A stretch of DNA of 64,000 nucleotides from Streptomyces capillispiralis (GTDB taxonomy: Bacteria > Actinomycetota > Actinomycetes > Streptomycetales > Streptomycetaceae). Of the stretch, positions 24,354 to 32,501 are shown in pieces (position 1 is the first letter of the stretch; each line of letters opens with the position of its first letter). The DNA lies in contig NZ_VIWV01000001.1 of NCBI RefSeq assembly GCF_007829875.1, positions 3,876,501 to 3,940,500 of the forward strand, written 5' to 3'. A program made the translations under genes and the position numbers. The notes under the pieces are model-generated. The model was given only the letters and a program-made list of their open reading frames with translations, was not told the DNA's origin and ran no database searches.

Positions 24354-25970
24354 ATGGCGGCCACTGGATCCGAGAAGCAGGGGGCGAAGGCGTACTACGT
24401 CTCGACCCCCATCTACTACGTCAACGACGCTCCTCACCTGGGCCACGCCTACACGACCGTTGCAGGGGACGTGCTCACGCGCTGGCACCGTCAGCGCGGC
24501 GAGAAGGTGTGGTACCTCACCGGCACGGACGAGCACGGTCAGAAGATCATGCGCACGGCCGAGGCGAACGGGGTCACCCCGCAGGCCTGGGCCGACAAGC
24601 TCGTCACGGAGGCATGGAAGCCCCTGTGGGAGCACCTCGACATCGCGAACGACGACTTCATCCGCACCACGCAGAAGCGGCACACCGACCGCGTCAAGGA
24701 ATTCGTCCAGGATCTCTACGACAAGGGCGAGATCTACAAGGGCGGCTACGAGGGCCCGTACTGCGTCGGCTGCGAGGAGTACAAGCTCCCCGGTGAGCTG
24801 CTCGACGGCGAGGGCGAGTACGCGGGCCAGAAGCTGTGCCCGATCCACAAGAAGCCGGTGGAGATCCTCAGCGAGGAGAACTACTTCTTCAAGCTGAGCG
24901 AGTACGGCGAGAAGCTGCTCGCCCACTACGAGGCCAACCCCGGCTTCATCCAGCCGGAGTCCGCACGCAACGAGGTCGTGAACTTCGTCCGCCAGGGCTT
25001 GCAGGACCTGTCCATCTCCCGCTCGACGTTCGACTGGGGCGTGCCCGTCCCGTGGGACGACAAGCACGTGATCTACGTGTGGATCGACGCGCTGCTGAAC
25101 TACGCCACGGCGGTCGGCTACAACGAGAACCCGGAGAAGTTCGGGGCGACGTTCCCCGCCGACGTCCACCTGGTCGGCAAGGACATCCTCCGCTTCCATG
25201 CGATCATCTGGCCCGCGATGCTGATGGCGCAGGGCCTCCCGCTGCCCGGGAAGATCGCCGCGAACGGCTGGCTGATGGTCGGCGGCGAGAAGATGAGCAA
25301 GTCCAACCTCACCGGCATCAAGCCGCAGGACCTGACCTCGCACTTCGGTGTGGACGCGTACCGCTGGTACTTCCTGCGGGCCATCGCCTTCGGCCAGGAC
25401 GGCTCCTTCTCCTGGGAGGATTTCTCCGCCCGCTACACCAGCGAGCTGGCGAACGACTACGGCAACCTGGCGTCCCGCGTCGCGGCGATGGTCGGCAAGT
25501 ACTTCGGCGGCGAGCTGCCGGCGTCGGCGGCCGACGGCGACGCGGAGCAGGCGATCCGCGACGGCCTCACCAAGGCCGTCGCGGAGGCCGACCGGAAGAT
25601 CGGCGAGGAGCTGGACTTCCAGGGCGGCATCCTGGCCGTGTTCGACTTCGTGAAGCAGGTCAACGGCTACATCACCGAGCAGGAGCCCTGGAAGGTCGCC
25701 AAGGACACCTCCGACGAGGGCAGGGCCCGCCTGGCGACGATCCTCTACACGGCCGCGGAGTCCCTGCGCGCGGTCGCGGTCCTGCTCAACCCGATCATGC
25801 CGGAGACCTCCCAGAAGCTCTGGGACTCCCTCGGCGCGGAGGCCGGCCTCGGCGCCCTGGCGGACCAGAAGGTCCAGGAGTCCGGCACGTGGGGCCTGCT
25901 CCCCGCCGGCTCGACGGTCACCAAGGGCGCGGTCCTCTTCCCCCGCCTCGAGGAGAAGCCGACCGCATAG
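24354..25970 (+). CDS. metG: Methionyl-tRNA synthetase
   Basis: Charges tRNA-Met and initiator tRNA in the cytosol. The 538-residue class I enzyme has the HIGH motif as HLGHAYTT at about residue 28, the zinc-knuckle region (CVGCEEYKLPGELLD, with a second CP element), and KMSKS in GGEKMSKSNLTG near residue 313. The C-terminal anticodon-binding helical domain ends the protein; the dimerising EMAP domain of longer enzymes is absent. The start is set by the TAGGAT hexamer 7 nt upstream, indicating leaderless translation. A strong terminator follows 18 nt after the stop. Confidence 0.97.
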   Translation: MAATGSEKQGAKAYYVSTPIYYVNDAPHLGHAYTTVAGDVLTRWHRQRGEKVWYLTGTDEHGQKIMRTAEANGVTPQAWADKLVTEAWKPLWEHLDIANDDFIRTTQKRHTDRVKEFVQDLYDKGEIYKGGYEGPYCVGCEEYKLPGELLDGEGEYAGQKLCPIHKKPVEILSEENYFFKLSEYGEKLLAHYEANPGFIQPESARNEVVNFVRQGLQDLSISRSTFDWGVPVPWDDKHVIYVWIDALLNYATAVGYNENPEKFGATFPADVHLVGKDILRFHAIIWPAMLMAQGLPLPGKIAANGWLMVGGEKMSKSNLTGIKPQDLTSHFGVDAYRWYFLRAIAFGQDGSFSWEDFSARYTSELANDYGNLASRVAAMVGKYFGGELPASAADGDAEQAIRDGLTKAVAEADRKIGEELDFQGGILAVFDFVKQVNGYITEQEPWKVAKDTSDEGRARLATILYTAAESLRAVAVLLNPIMPETSQKLWDSLGAEAGLGALADQKVQESGTWGLLPAGSTVTKGAVLFPRLEEKPTA

Positions 25971-25987
25971 GACGGACGACACACGCC

Positions 25988-26022
25988 CAGAGGCCCGGAA
26001 ACGACACGTTCCCGGGCCTCTG
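25988..26022. terminator. Terminator between metG and the DUF397 gene
   Basis: CAGAGGCCCGG and CCGGGCCTCTG arms (11 bp) with a partly paired loop, between convergent genes. The right arm ends 3 nt before the DUF397 stop. Confidence 0.8.
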
Positions 26023-26024
26023 GT

Positions 26025-26234
26025 TCAGCTTCCCGACGTGTACGCCACGAAGTCGGCCCACGCGTGGCGCGTGAGCGCGAGCCGAGGCCCCCCTATGTGC
26101 TTGGAATCGCGGACGTGCACGACGTCGGGGGCCGTGGCGACCTCGATGCAGTCGTTGCCGTCGCCGCTGCTGCTGTAGCTGCTCTTGAACCAGGTCAGGT
26201 CGGAAGCGTCGTGGCTGGTGGAGGTGCCGGTCAT
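26025..26234 (-). CDS. DUF397 protein
   Basis: Protein of 69 residues with the DUF397 hallmarks: LTWFKSSYSSSGDGNDCIEVA, then VHVRDSKHIGGPRLALTRHAWADFVA. Members are encoded next to XRE-DUF5753 regulators throughout Streptomyces and are thought to be their partners or antagonists; one known pair is BldB/WhiJ-like. Here the ATG overlaps the TGA of the upstream XRE remnant (ATGA). The partner gene is truncated, so this copy may be non-functional or may act on a regulator elsewhere. Confidence 0.88.
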   Translation of the reverse strand: MTGTSTSHDASDLTWFKSSYSSSGDGNDCIEVATAPDVVHVRDSKHIGGPRLALTRHAWADFVAYTSGS

Positions 26235-26596
26235 GTCTCTCCAAGCATCTGCTCGATGAGGGCCCGCGACTCTCGGGGCGTGAGAGCCTGCGCCCGGATC
26301 ATTCCATAGCGCAGTTCAAGGATCCTGAGCTGCTTCGGCTCGGACACCGGGCGACCGCTGAAGGCACCTTCGGAGCGGCCCACCGCCGTGCCGTCCGGGA
26401 ACTTGAGCACCTCGATCAGTCCGCCCGTGCCGAAGTGTTCCTCGCAATCGGTCGGCATCACCTGAATCGAGACGTTCCGCAACTGCCCGAGTTCCAGCAG
26501 ACGTTCAAGCTGCCGCCGCCAGACCATATGCAAGGCCCCCTGACGGGCCGGCCAGGCCCCAGAACCCGCCCGAGACTGACTTGCAGACGCCTTCAC
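26231..26596 (-). pseudogene. Truncated XRE regulator (DUF5753 C-terminus only)
   Basis: The last 100 codons match the C-terminal part of XRE-DUF5753 regulators (VWRRQLERLLELGQLRNVSIQVMP, and the conserved end RYGMIRAQALTPRESRALIEQ). Full-length members are about 280 residues with an N-terminal HTH. Here nothing upstream of about 26535 resembles the family, and a plus-strand gene starts at 26730, so about 170 codons including the whole DNA-binding domain are missing. The open frame back to 26596 is probably chance sequence at the break. Confidence 0.75.
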
Positions 26597-26609
26597 CCGT
26601 CCAGGTGAA
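26592..26609. repeat. Short inverted repeat at the XRE truncation point
   Basis: TTCACC-CGTCCA-GGTGAA lies at the boundary where family similarity to XRE-DUF5753 is lost. It could be a hairpin or the mark of a deletion or insertion junction. Confidence 0.4.
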
Positions 26610-26729
26610 CATGGCCAACTCTGGTGCTGTCGAGCCCGGTTACCGGCCTACGCTCCACACGGAACAGGCAGTGGCATGTGCCACAGGCAATACCTTCACC
26701 ATCCCCTACCCTCACTAACAGGAATTCCT

Positions 26730-27638
26730 ATGGTCAGCTCGCCCCACGAGGCGATGCACCGCATCTTCCAGGAGAATCCGGGCCTCTTCTCCGGGCTTTC
26801 CGAGGTACTCGGCATCGACTTCCCCCCGCCCACCTCGGTCACCGTCCTGCCCAACGACCTCACCGAGACCAGCCCCGTCGAGCGCCGCGTGGACACTCTC
26901 CTGCGGCTGGACACGGAGGACGGCGAGCCGCTGCTCCTCGCGGTCGAGGCGCAGGGCGGGAAGGATTCGGGAAAGCCCGCCAGTTGGGCGTACTACGCCG
27001 CGTACCTGCTCGCGAAGTACCGGCTGCAGCCGCTCCTGCTCGTCGTCTGCCAGGACCGCGCCACGGCGGAATGGGCCGCGCGTGAGGTCCACTTCGGTCC
27101 CCGTCAGTGGCCGGTGCTGACCCTGCGGCCGCTCGTCGCGGGACCACACAACATGCCGGTGATCACCGACCCGGCCGAAGTTCGCAAGGATCTCGCCCTC
27201 GCTACTCTGGCAGCGATCACCCACGCGACGCACCCGGACGCCGGGGCCATACTCAAGTCAATGACGACCGTTCTGCGGGACACACCGCAGAGTATTGCCG
27301 ACCCGATCATCGAACTCGTCGCACAAGGCCTGGGTAAGCACCCGGCCGCGGAACTCTGGAGGAAACTGGTGGCCGTGGACCTCTCCTTCTACAAGTCGTC
27401 CCTCTCCCAAGAACTCCGTGACGAAGGCCGAGCGGAAGGCCGAGCGGAAGGCCGAGCCGAGGGTGAGGCGCGTCGCGCCGCCGAGGACATCCTCGACATC
27501 CTGGAAGTGCGCGGCATCGACGTCCCCGAAGCGGTCAGGGAACGCATCACCGGCTGTGGTGACCCCGAGATCCTGCGCCACTGGCACCGTCGTGCGGTCA
27601 CGGCCCCGACAGCCGAAGACGTCCTCACAGAGGAGTAA
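26730..27638 (+). CDS. Rpn/YadD-like PD-(D/E)XK nuclease-family protein
   Basis: Protein of 302 residues. The N-terminal 130 residues contain the PD-(D/E)XK core pattern: an Asp in ERRVDTLLRLDTEDG and the E-x-Q variant in LLLAVEAQGGKD, then AYYAAYLLAKYRLQPLLLVV. This is the Rpn (recombination-promoting nuclease) or transposase-like class common in Streptomyces. The C-terminal part is helical with a 12-bp-encoded EGRA repeat (three perfect copies at about residue 232). ATG with AGGAA 6 nt upstream. Rpn proteins cleave DNA and promote RecA-independent recombination; whether this one is active is not known. It stands next to the truncated XRE gene. Confidence 0.75.
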   Translation: MVSSPHEAMHRIFQENPGLFSGLSEVLGIDFPPPTSVTVLPNDLTETSPVERRVDTLLRLDTEDGEPLLLAVEAQGGKDSGKPASWAYYAAYLLAKYRLQPLLLVVCQDRATAEWAAREVHFGPRQWPVLTLRPLVAGPHNMPVITDPAEVRKDLALATLAAITHATHPDAGAILKSMTTVLRDTPQSIADPIIELVAQGLGKHPAAELWRKLVAVDLSFYKSSLSQELRDEGRAEGRAEGRAEGEARRAAEDILDILEVRGIDVPEAVRERITGCGDPEILRHWHRRAVTAPTAEDVLTEE

Positions 27639-27724
27639 CCCCGCCCCCTGACCGCAGGTCGGGGAGCGCCGGGAGCCGACGCGCACGTCTCGGGGAGAAG
27701 CCGACCCCGTAACGTGATCGCTAC

Positions 27725-27772
27725 AGCGGGGCCCCGGGGGACGAGCGGACCTTCTCCCGGGCCCCCCGTTTT
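27725..27772 (+). terminator. Terminator with T-run after the Rpn-like gene
   Basis: Imperfect G/C stem (CGGGGCCCCGGGGGA with TCTCCCGGGCCCCCCG) followed by GTTTTG, one of the few terminators in the window with a T-run. Confidence 0.65.
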
Positions 27773-27833
27773 GCGAAGATCACGTGAAGGCGGTCGACAT
27801 CCGGCCGCCGCCACTCATGTGGGGGGATCTTCC

Positions 27834-28199
27834 ATGGCACTCTTCGGCAACGCGCACACCGTCGACCCGGCCCAGGCACAGCAGGACTACGCCCGGCTGC
27901 TCGGCCACGGCGAGCAGGTGCACGCCGCGTTCCTGCTGATCCGCGACACCATCCTGTTCACCGACCGCCGCCTGATCATGGTCGACAAGCAGGGGATCAC
28001 CGGCAAGAAGGTGGAGTACCACTCCATCCCCTACCGCAGCATCACCCACTTCGCGGTGGAGACCGCCGGCACCTTCGACCTCGACGCCGAGCTGAAGATC
28101 TGGATCTCCGGCACCCCGACCCCCGTCGAGAAGACCTTCACCAAGGGCGTCGACATCTACGAAGTCCAGGCCATCCTCACCCAGTTCGTCGCCCGCTGA
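27834..28199 (+). CDS. Bacterial PH-domain protein
   Basis: Protein of 121 residues that is one bacterial pleckstrin-homology (bPH, DUF1696-like) domain: EQVHAAFLLIRDTILFTDRRLIMVDKQGITGKK, then SIPYRSITHFAVETAGTFDLDAELKIWI. Such proteins bind membranes or form oligomeric rings; the specific function is unknown. ATG with GGGGGAT 6 nt upstream. An in-frame remnant of 23 codons (28215-28286) follows in another frame, and then a strong terminator. Confidence 0.88.
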   Translation: MALFGNAHTVDPAQAQQDYARLLGHGEQVHAAFLLIRDTILFTDRRLIMVDKQGITGKKVEYHSIPYRSITHFAVETAGTFDLDAELKIWISGTPTPVEKTFTKGVDIYEVQAILTQFVAR

Positions 28200-28316
28200 C
28201 CCGCACGGGCCCTCATGACCTGGTTCGACCGCTCGCTGACGGCCACCGCGGCCGAGGACCTCTTCGCCAAGGCGGACGAGGCGTAGGAACCGGCTTCCTG
28301 AGGCGCGCCACGGCGA

Positions 28317-28355
28317 GGGGCCCGGAACCGATACGCGATACCGGTTCCGGGCCCC
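28317..28355. terminator. Bidirectional terminator between PH gene and aspS
   Basis: Perfect 14-bp arms GGGGCCCGGAACCG and its complement with an 11-nt loop, between convergent transcripts; TTCC follows on the plus strand. Confidence 0.85.
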
Positions 28356-28369
28356 TTCCGTGCGTCGGG

Positions 28370-30133
28370 TTACTTCGGCTGCGGCTTGCGCACCGTCAGG
28401 TGGAGTTCCTTCAGGCGGGCCTCGTCCAGCTCCGTCGGTGCGCCCATCATCAGGTCCTGGGCGTTGCCGTTGAGCGGGAAGGCGATGGTCTCGCGGATGT
28501 TGGGCTCGTCGGCGAGCAGCATGACGATGCGGTCGACGCCGGGGGCGATACCGCCGTGCGGCGGCGCGCCGAAGCGGAACGCGCGGAGCATGCCGGCGAA
28601 CTTCTCCTCGACCGTCTCGCGGTCGTAACCCGCGATCTCGAACGCCTTGAGCATGATCTCCGGCTCGTGGTTCCGGATCGCGCCGGAGGACAGCTCGACA
28701 CCGTTGCAGACGATGTCGTACTGCCAGCCCAGGATGTCCAGCGGGTCCTGGGTCTCCAGGGCCTCCAGACCGCCCTGCGGCATCGAGAACGGGTTGTGCG
28801 AGAAGTCGATCGCGCCGGTGTCCTCGTCCTTCTCGTACATCGGGAAGTCGACGATCCAGCAGAAGCGGAAGACGTTCTCCTCGAAGTGGCCGGCGCGCTT
28901 CGCGGCCTCGACGCGGACCGCGCCCATGATCTTCGAGACCTCGTCGAACTCGCCCGCGCCGAAGAACACCGCGTGGCCCGCGGCCAGCGAGAGCCGCTTG
29001 GTCAGTTCGGCGACGTTCTCCTCGGTGAGGAACTTCGCGATCGGGCCGGACAGCGAGCCGTCCTCGGCCACCCGCACCCACGCCAGGCCCTTCGCGCCCT
29101 GGGAGACCGCGAAGTCACCGAGCTGGTCGAAGAACTTGCGGGGCTGGGCGGAGACGTCCGGCACCGGCAGCGCACGCACGTGCTTGCCGGCGAACGCCTT
29201 GAACTCCGAGCCCTCGAAGATGTCGGTGATGTCGACGAGCTCCAGCTGGGCGCGCAGGTCCGGCTTGTCGGAGCCGTACTTCAGCATCGCCTCGCGGAAC
29301 GGGATGCGCGGGAACGGGGACGTCACATGACGCCCGTTGCCGAACTCCTCGAACAGCTCGGTCATCAGCTTCTCGATCGGCTGGAAGACGTCCTCCTGCT
29401 CGACGAAGCTCATCTCCACGTCGAGCTGGTAGAACTCGCCCGGCGAGCGGTCCGCGCGCGCGTCCTCGTCACGGAAGCAGGGCGCGATCTGGAAGTAGCG
29501 GTCGAAGCCGGAGATCATCAGCAGCTGCTTGAACTGCTGCGGCGCCTGAGGGAGGGCGTAGAACTTGCCCGGGTTCAGACGGGAGGGGACGACGAAGTCA
29601 CGGGCGCCCTCGGGGGAGGTCGCGGACAGGATCGGCGTCGCCATCTCGTTGAAGCCCAGCGCCGTCATCTTCTGGCGGATCGCCGAGATGACCGACGTAC
29701 GCAGCAGGATGTTGCGGTGCATGCGCTCACGGCGCAGGTCGAGGAAGCGGTACTCCAGGCGCCGCTCCTCGTTGACCCCGTCCTCCGCGTTGATCGTGAA
29801 CGGCAGCGGAGCGGCGGCGCCCAGCACCTCGACCACGCCGACCTCGACCTCGACCTCACCGGTCGGCAGCTCGGCGTTGACGTTCTCCGTGCCACGCGAG
29901 ACGACCTTGCCGTCGACGCGGACCACCGTCTCCTTGGAGAGCTTGTCCAGCGCCTCGTAGGCCTCCGTGCCCGGACGGGCCACGAGCTGCGTGATGCCGT
30001 AGTGATCGCGCAGATCGATGAAGAGGATGCCGCCCAGGTCGCGCCGATTGTGCAGCCAGCCACTCAGCCGGACGTCGGTGCCGACGTCAGAGGCGCGGAG
30101 CTCGCCGCAGGTGTGGGACCTGTACCGATGCAT
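28370..30133 (-). CDS. aspS: Aspartyl-tRNA synthetase
   Basis: Class IIb synthetase, 587 residues, of the bacterial type with an insertion between motifs 2 and 3. The N-terminal OB-fold anticodon domain (residues 1-110) is followed by motif 1 near FLDLRRERM, motif 2 (FRDEDARADRSPGEFYQLD) and motif 3 (GGIAPGVDRIVML). It charges tRNA-Asp, and bacterial forms without a separate AsnRS may also charge tRNA-Asn; no gatCAB is visible here. The ATG has a weak GGCTGGAT upstream. A perfect ParB site lies 36 nt before the start, in the promoter region. Confidence 0.97.
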   Translation of the reverse strand: MHRYRSHTCGELRASDVGTDVRLSGWLHNRRDLGGILFIDLRDHYGITQLVARPGTEAYEALDKLSKETVVRVDGKVVSRGTENVNAELPTGEVEVEVGVVEVLGAAAPLPFTINAEDGVNEERRLEYRFLDLRRERMHRNILLRTSVISAIRQKMTALGFNEMATPILSATSPEGARDFVVPSRLNPGKFYALPQAPQQFKQLLMISGFDRYFQIAPCFRDEDARADRSPGEFYQLDVEMSFVEQEDVFQPIEKLMTELFEEFGNGRHVTSPFPRIPFREAMLKYGSDKPDLRAQLELVDITDIFEGSEFKAFAGKHVRALPVPDVSAQPRKFFDQLGDFAVSQGAKGLAWVRVAEDGSLSGPIAKFLTEENVAELTKRLSLAAGHAVFFGAGEFDEVSKIMGAVRVEAAKRAGHFEENVFRFCWIVDFPMYEKDEDTGAIDFSHNPFSMPQGGLEALETQDPLDILGWQYDIVCNGVELSSGAIRNHEPEIMLKAFEIAGYDRETVEEKFAGMLRAFRFGAPPHGGIAPGVDRIVMLLADEPNIRETIAFPLNGNAQDLMMGAPTELDEARLKELHLTVRKPQPK

Positions 30134-30168
30134 CGTCGTTCATCCAGCCTTCGCGGATCGGGGGCGTT

Positions 30169-30182
30169 GTTTCACGTGAAAC
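30169..30182. promoter_or_regulatory. parS: parS site 1 (ParB binding)
   Basis: GTTTCACGTGAAAC, the exact 14-bp palindromic Streptomyces ParB consensus, between aspS and the divergent SpoIIE-family gene. ParB spreads from such sites to organise the origin region for chromosome segregation during sporulation. Confidence 0.93.
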
Positions 30183-30277
30183 TCCTCCCAGCCTACCGGC
30201 CACCCCAAGATCGCTTCTCCGCCATTACTCATCGATCGCGCTTCCGACTTCGGTGGCACTTTTCGGCGCCATCTTCA

Positions 30278-30283
30278 TAAAGT
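30278..30283 (+). promoter_or_regulatory. -10 hexamer, predicted leaderless promoter
   Basis: TAAAGT (TAnnnT) with 6 nt to the ATG at 30290 and no Shine-Dalgarno between. Confidence 0.45.
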
Positions 30284-30289
30284 GGTGCA

Positions 30290-32437
30290 ATGCGTACTGG
30301 TGAGCCCCTGCCCGCCCTGGGGGACGTCCTCGCCGCCCTCGACACCGGCCTGTGGCACTGGGACACCGCCGCGGGGCTGGTCACGGTCGACTCCATGTCG
30401 GCCCGGCTGCTCGGACTGCCTCCCGAACAGGCGACGCTCACCGAGGCCCAGATCCGCTCACGGCTGCACCCCGTCGACTGGAACGAGATCACCGGCGTCG
30501 TCCAGCTCGCCGTCGCCGAGAGCACCCTCGCCGAAGTACGCATCCGGATCATGGACGACCGGAACCGGGTCCTGCGCGTGGTGCGCAGCCGTCTCAAACC
30601 GTCCTTCGACCGCATGCGCAAGGCCTATGTCCTCACCGGCACGCTCCAGGAGGTCACCGAGCCGACCCCGGGCACGCCCGCGGGCCGCAGCGCGGTCACG
30701 GGCGACTGGCGGCGCTCCCGGGAGGCGTTCCTGCTGGACGCGGGCCGGGCCCTGGCCGAGGCCAGGTCGACGCAGGAGGTGCTGCGGGTCGCCGCCAATC
30801 TGTCGATGCCCGGCTTCTCACCGGACGGACTGGCCGTGTTCGGCGTCGAGGGCGACCGGCTCACGATCATCGGCCACCACGGACACGAGCCCGGCGCCGA
30901 CAATCCGTTCACCTACATGCCGATCGACACCGATTACCCGGCCGCCGAGGTGGTGCGCACCGGACGCGCGGTCTACCTCTCCTCCCCGGAGCAGTACAAG
31001 GCCCGCTACCCCCTCACCTGGCCGCTCGCCCAGCGCTTCGGCCGCCAGTCCTGGGCCTTCCTGCCGCTGACCGCCTCCGGCCGCACCATGGGCGCCTGGC
31101 TCGCCGCGTTCGCCTACCCGGTCGCGTTCACCCCCGACGAGCGTTCCGTGCTGACCACGGTGGCGCGGATGCTGGCCCAGGCGCTGACCCGCGCGGGCAC
31201 GGCCGAGAGCGAGCGGGCGCTGACCGACGACCTGCAGCGCTCCATGATGCCGAAGCTCGGACCGCGCATCCCGGGCATGAGCGTCACCGCCCGCTACGTC
31301 CCCACCGGCGGCGGCCTCCAGGTCGGCGGCGACTGGTACGACGTGATCCCGCTGCCGAGCGGACGGTTCGCGCTGGTCATCGGGGACGTCCAGGGCCATG
31401 ACGTACGGGCCGCCGGGCTGATGGGACAGCTGCGGATCGCGCTGCGGGCGTACGCCTCCGAGGGCCACCGCCCCGACGCCGTGCTCTCCCGCGCCTCCCG
31501 CTTCCTGCACGGGATCGGTGAGGCGGACCCCGCCGACACGCGCTTCGCGACCTGCCTCTACGTCGAGGTCGACCCCGCGAGCGGGGTGCTGGAGATAGCC
31601 CGCGCCGGGCACCCGGATCCGGTGATCCGGATGGCCGACGCGACGGTGCTGACCCGTCCGACGGCGGGCGGACTGCCCCTCGGCATCGACCCGGACGCCG
31701 ACTACCCCACCACCCCGCTGCTCCTGGAGCCCGGCGAGACCCTGCTGGTCTGCACGGACGGGCTGATCGAGACCGGCGGCCACGACCTGGAGACCGGCTG
31801 GCAGCGGCTGCGCGCCATCCTCGAGGGGCACAAGGGCAACCAGGAGGAACTGGCCGACGCCCTGGTGCAGGGGGTGCACGGCCCCTCCTCGCACCACACC
31901 ACCGGCCCGCTGGCCGACCGCCGCGAGGACGACATCGCCGTACTGCTGCTGTGCCGGCAGGGCGACGGATGCGGCTGCGGCGCGGACACGGACACCGTGC
32001 GGCCGCCGGTGCGCCGCACGATGCTGACGGTGGCGCAGGCCGAGCCCGAGCGGGTCGCGGTGGCCCGGCAGCAACTGCGCGAGCTGCTGCACGACTGGTC
32101 CTCGGCGGACCAGGTGGACTCGGCGGTGCTGCTGCTGTCGGAGATGCTCACCAACGTGCTGGTGCACACCGACACCGACGCCCTGCTGCTCGCCGAGGTG
32201 ACCGGCGGCGGCGACGGCCGCCGTATGCGCATCGAGGTCACCGACGCCGGGGACGACCTGCCGCACCTGCGCAGACCGGGTGAGCTGGCGTCCTCCGGAC
32301 GCGGCCTGCTCATGATCGAGCTCCTCGCCCACACCTGGGGCGTCGACCCGCGCGGCGAGGGCAAGAGCATCTGGTTCGAGCTGTACGAGCGGGAGGGCGA
32401 AGGGCACCGGCGGCCGGACGGCCACCACCACCACTGA
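30290..32437 (+). CDS. PAS-GAF-SpoIIE phosphatase-HATPase regulator
   Basis: Multidomain cytoplasmic regulator of 715 residues. PAS-like domain (residues 10-110), GAF (150-310, ending VLTTVARMLAQALTRAG), SpoIIE PP2C-type phosphatase (325-560, with VGGDWYDVI, VIGDVQGHDV, LVCTDGLIE and RREDDIAVLLL), a Cys-rich linker (GDGCGCGAD), and an anti-sigma HATPase (585-705, SEMLTNVLVHTD, EVTDAGDDLP, GRGLLMIEL). It thus carries both the kinase and the phosphatase of a partner-switching module and should act on an anti-sigma antagonist encoded elsewhere. The protein ends in four His. No ribosome site; a TAAAGT hexamer 6 nt before the ATG predicts a leaderless mRNA. Confidence 0.92.
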   Translation: MRTGEPLPALGDVLAALDTGLWHWDTAAGLVTVDSMSARLLGLPPEQATLTEAQIRSRLHPVDWNEITGVVQLAVAESTLAEVRIRIMDDRNRVLRVVRSRLKPSFDRMRKAYVLTGTLQEVTEPTPGTPAGRSAVTGDWRRSREAFLLDAGRALAEARSTQEVLRVAANLSMPGFSPDGLAVFGVEGDRLTIIGHHGHEPGADNPFTYMPIDTDYPAAEVVRTGRAVYLSSPEQYKARYPLTWPLAQRFGRQSWAFLPLTASGRTMGAWLAAFAYPVAFTPDERSVLTTVARMLAQALTRAGTAESERALTDDLQRSMMPKLGPRIPGMSVTARYVPTGGGLQVGGDWYDVIPLPSGRFALVIGDVQGHDVRAAGLMGQLRIALRAYASEGHRPDAVLSRASRFLHGIGEADPADTRFATCLYVEVDPASGVLEIARAGHPDPVIRMADATVLTRPTAGGLPLGIDPDADYPTTPLLLEPGETLLVCTDGLIETGGHDLETGWQRLRAILEGHKGNQEELADALVQGVHGPSSHHTTGPLADRREDDIAVLLLCRQGDGCGCGADTDTVRPPVRRTMLTVAQAEPERVAVARQQLRELLHDWSSADQVDSAVLLLSEMLTNVLVHTDTDALLLAEVTGGGDGRRMRIEVTDAGDDLPHLRRPGELASSGRGLLMIELLAHTWGVDPRGEGKSIWFELYEREGEGHRRPDGHHHH

Positions 32438-32440
32438 GGC

Positions 32441-32474
32441 GAGCCCCGCCCCGGTCGTGACCGGGACGGGGCTC
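32441..32474. terminator. Terminator between SpoIIE-family gene and pirin
   Basis: Near-perfect inverted repeat of 16 bp (one mismatch), starting GAGCCCCG and ending CGGGGCTC, 4 nt after the stop. Confidence 0.8.
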
Positions 32475-32501
32475 GTACGGCGACGGACGGCTCCGGCAGC
32501 C

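Noticed and set aside
27776..27791. GATCACGTGAAGG, similar to parS
   Set aside because: Only the central TCACGTGAA matches; the outer positions differ, so it is at best degenerate.
28215..28286. 23-codon ORF after the PH-domain gene
   Set aside because: No ribosome site; may be a remnant of a deleted gene. Too short to call without comparison.
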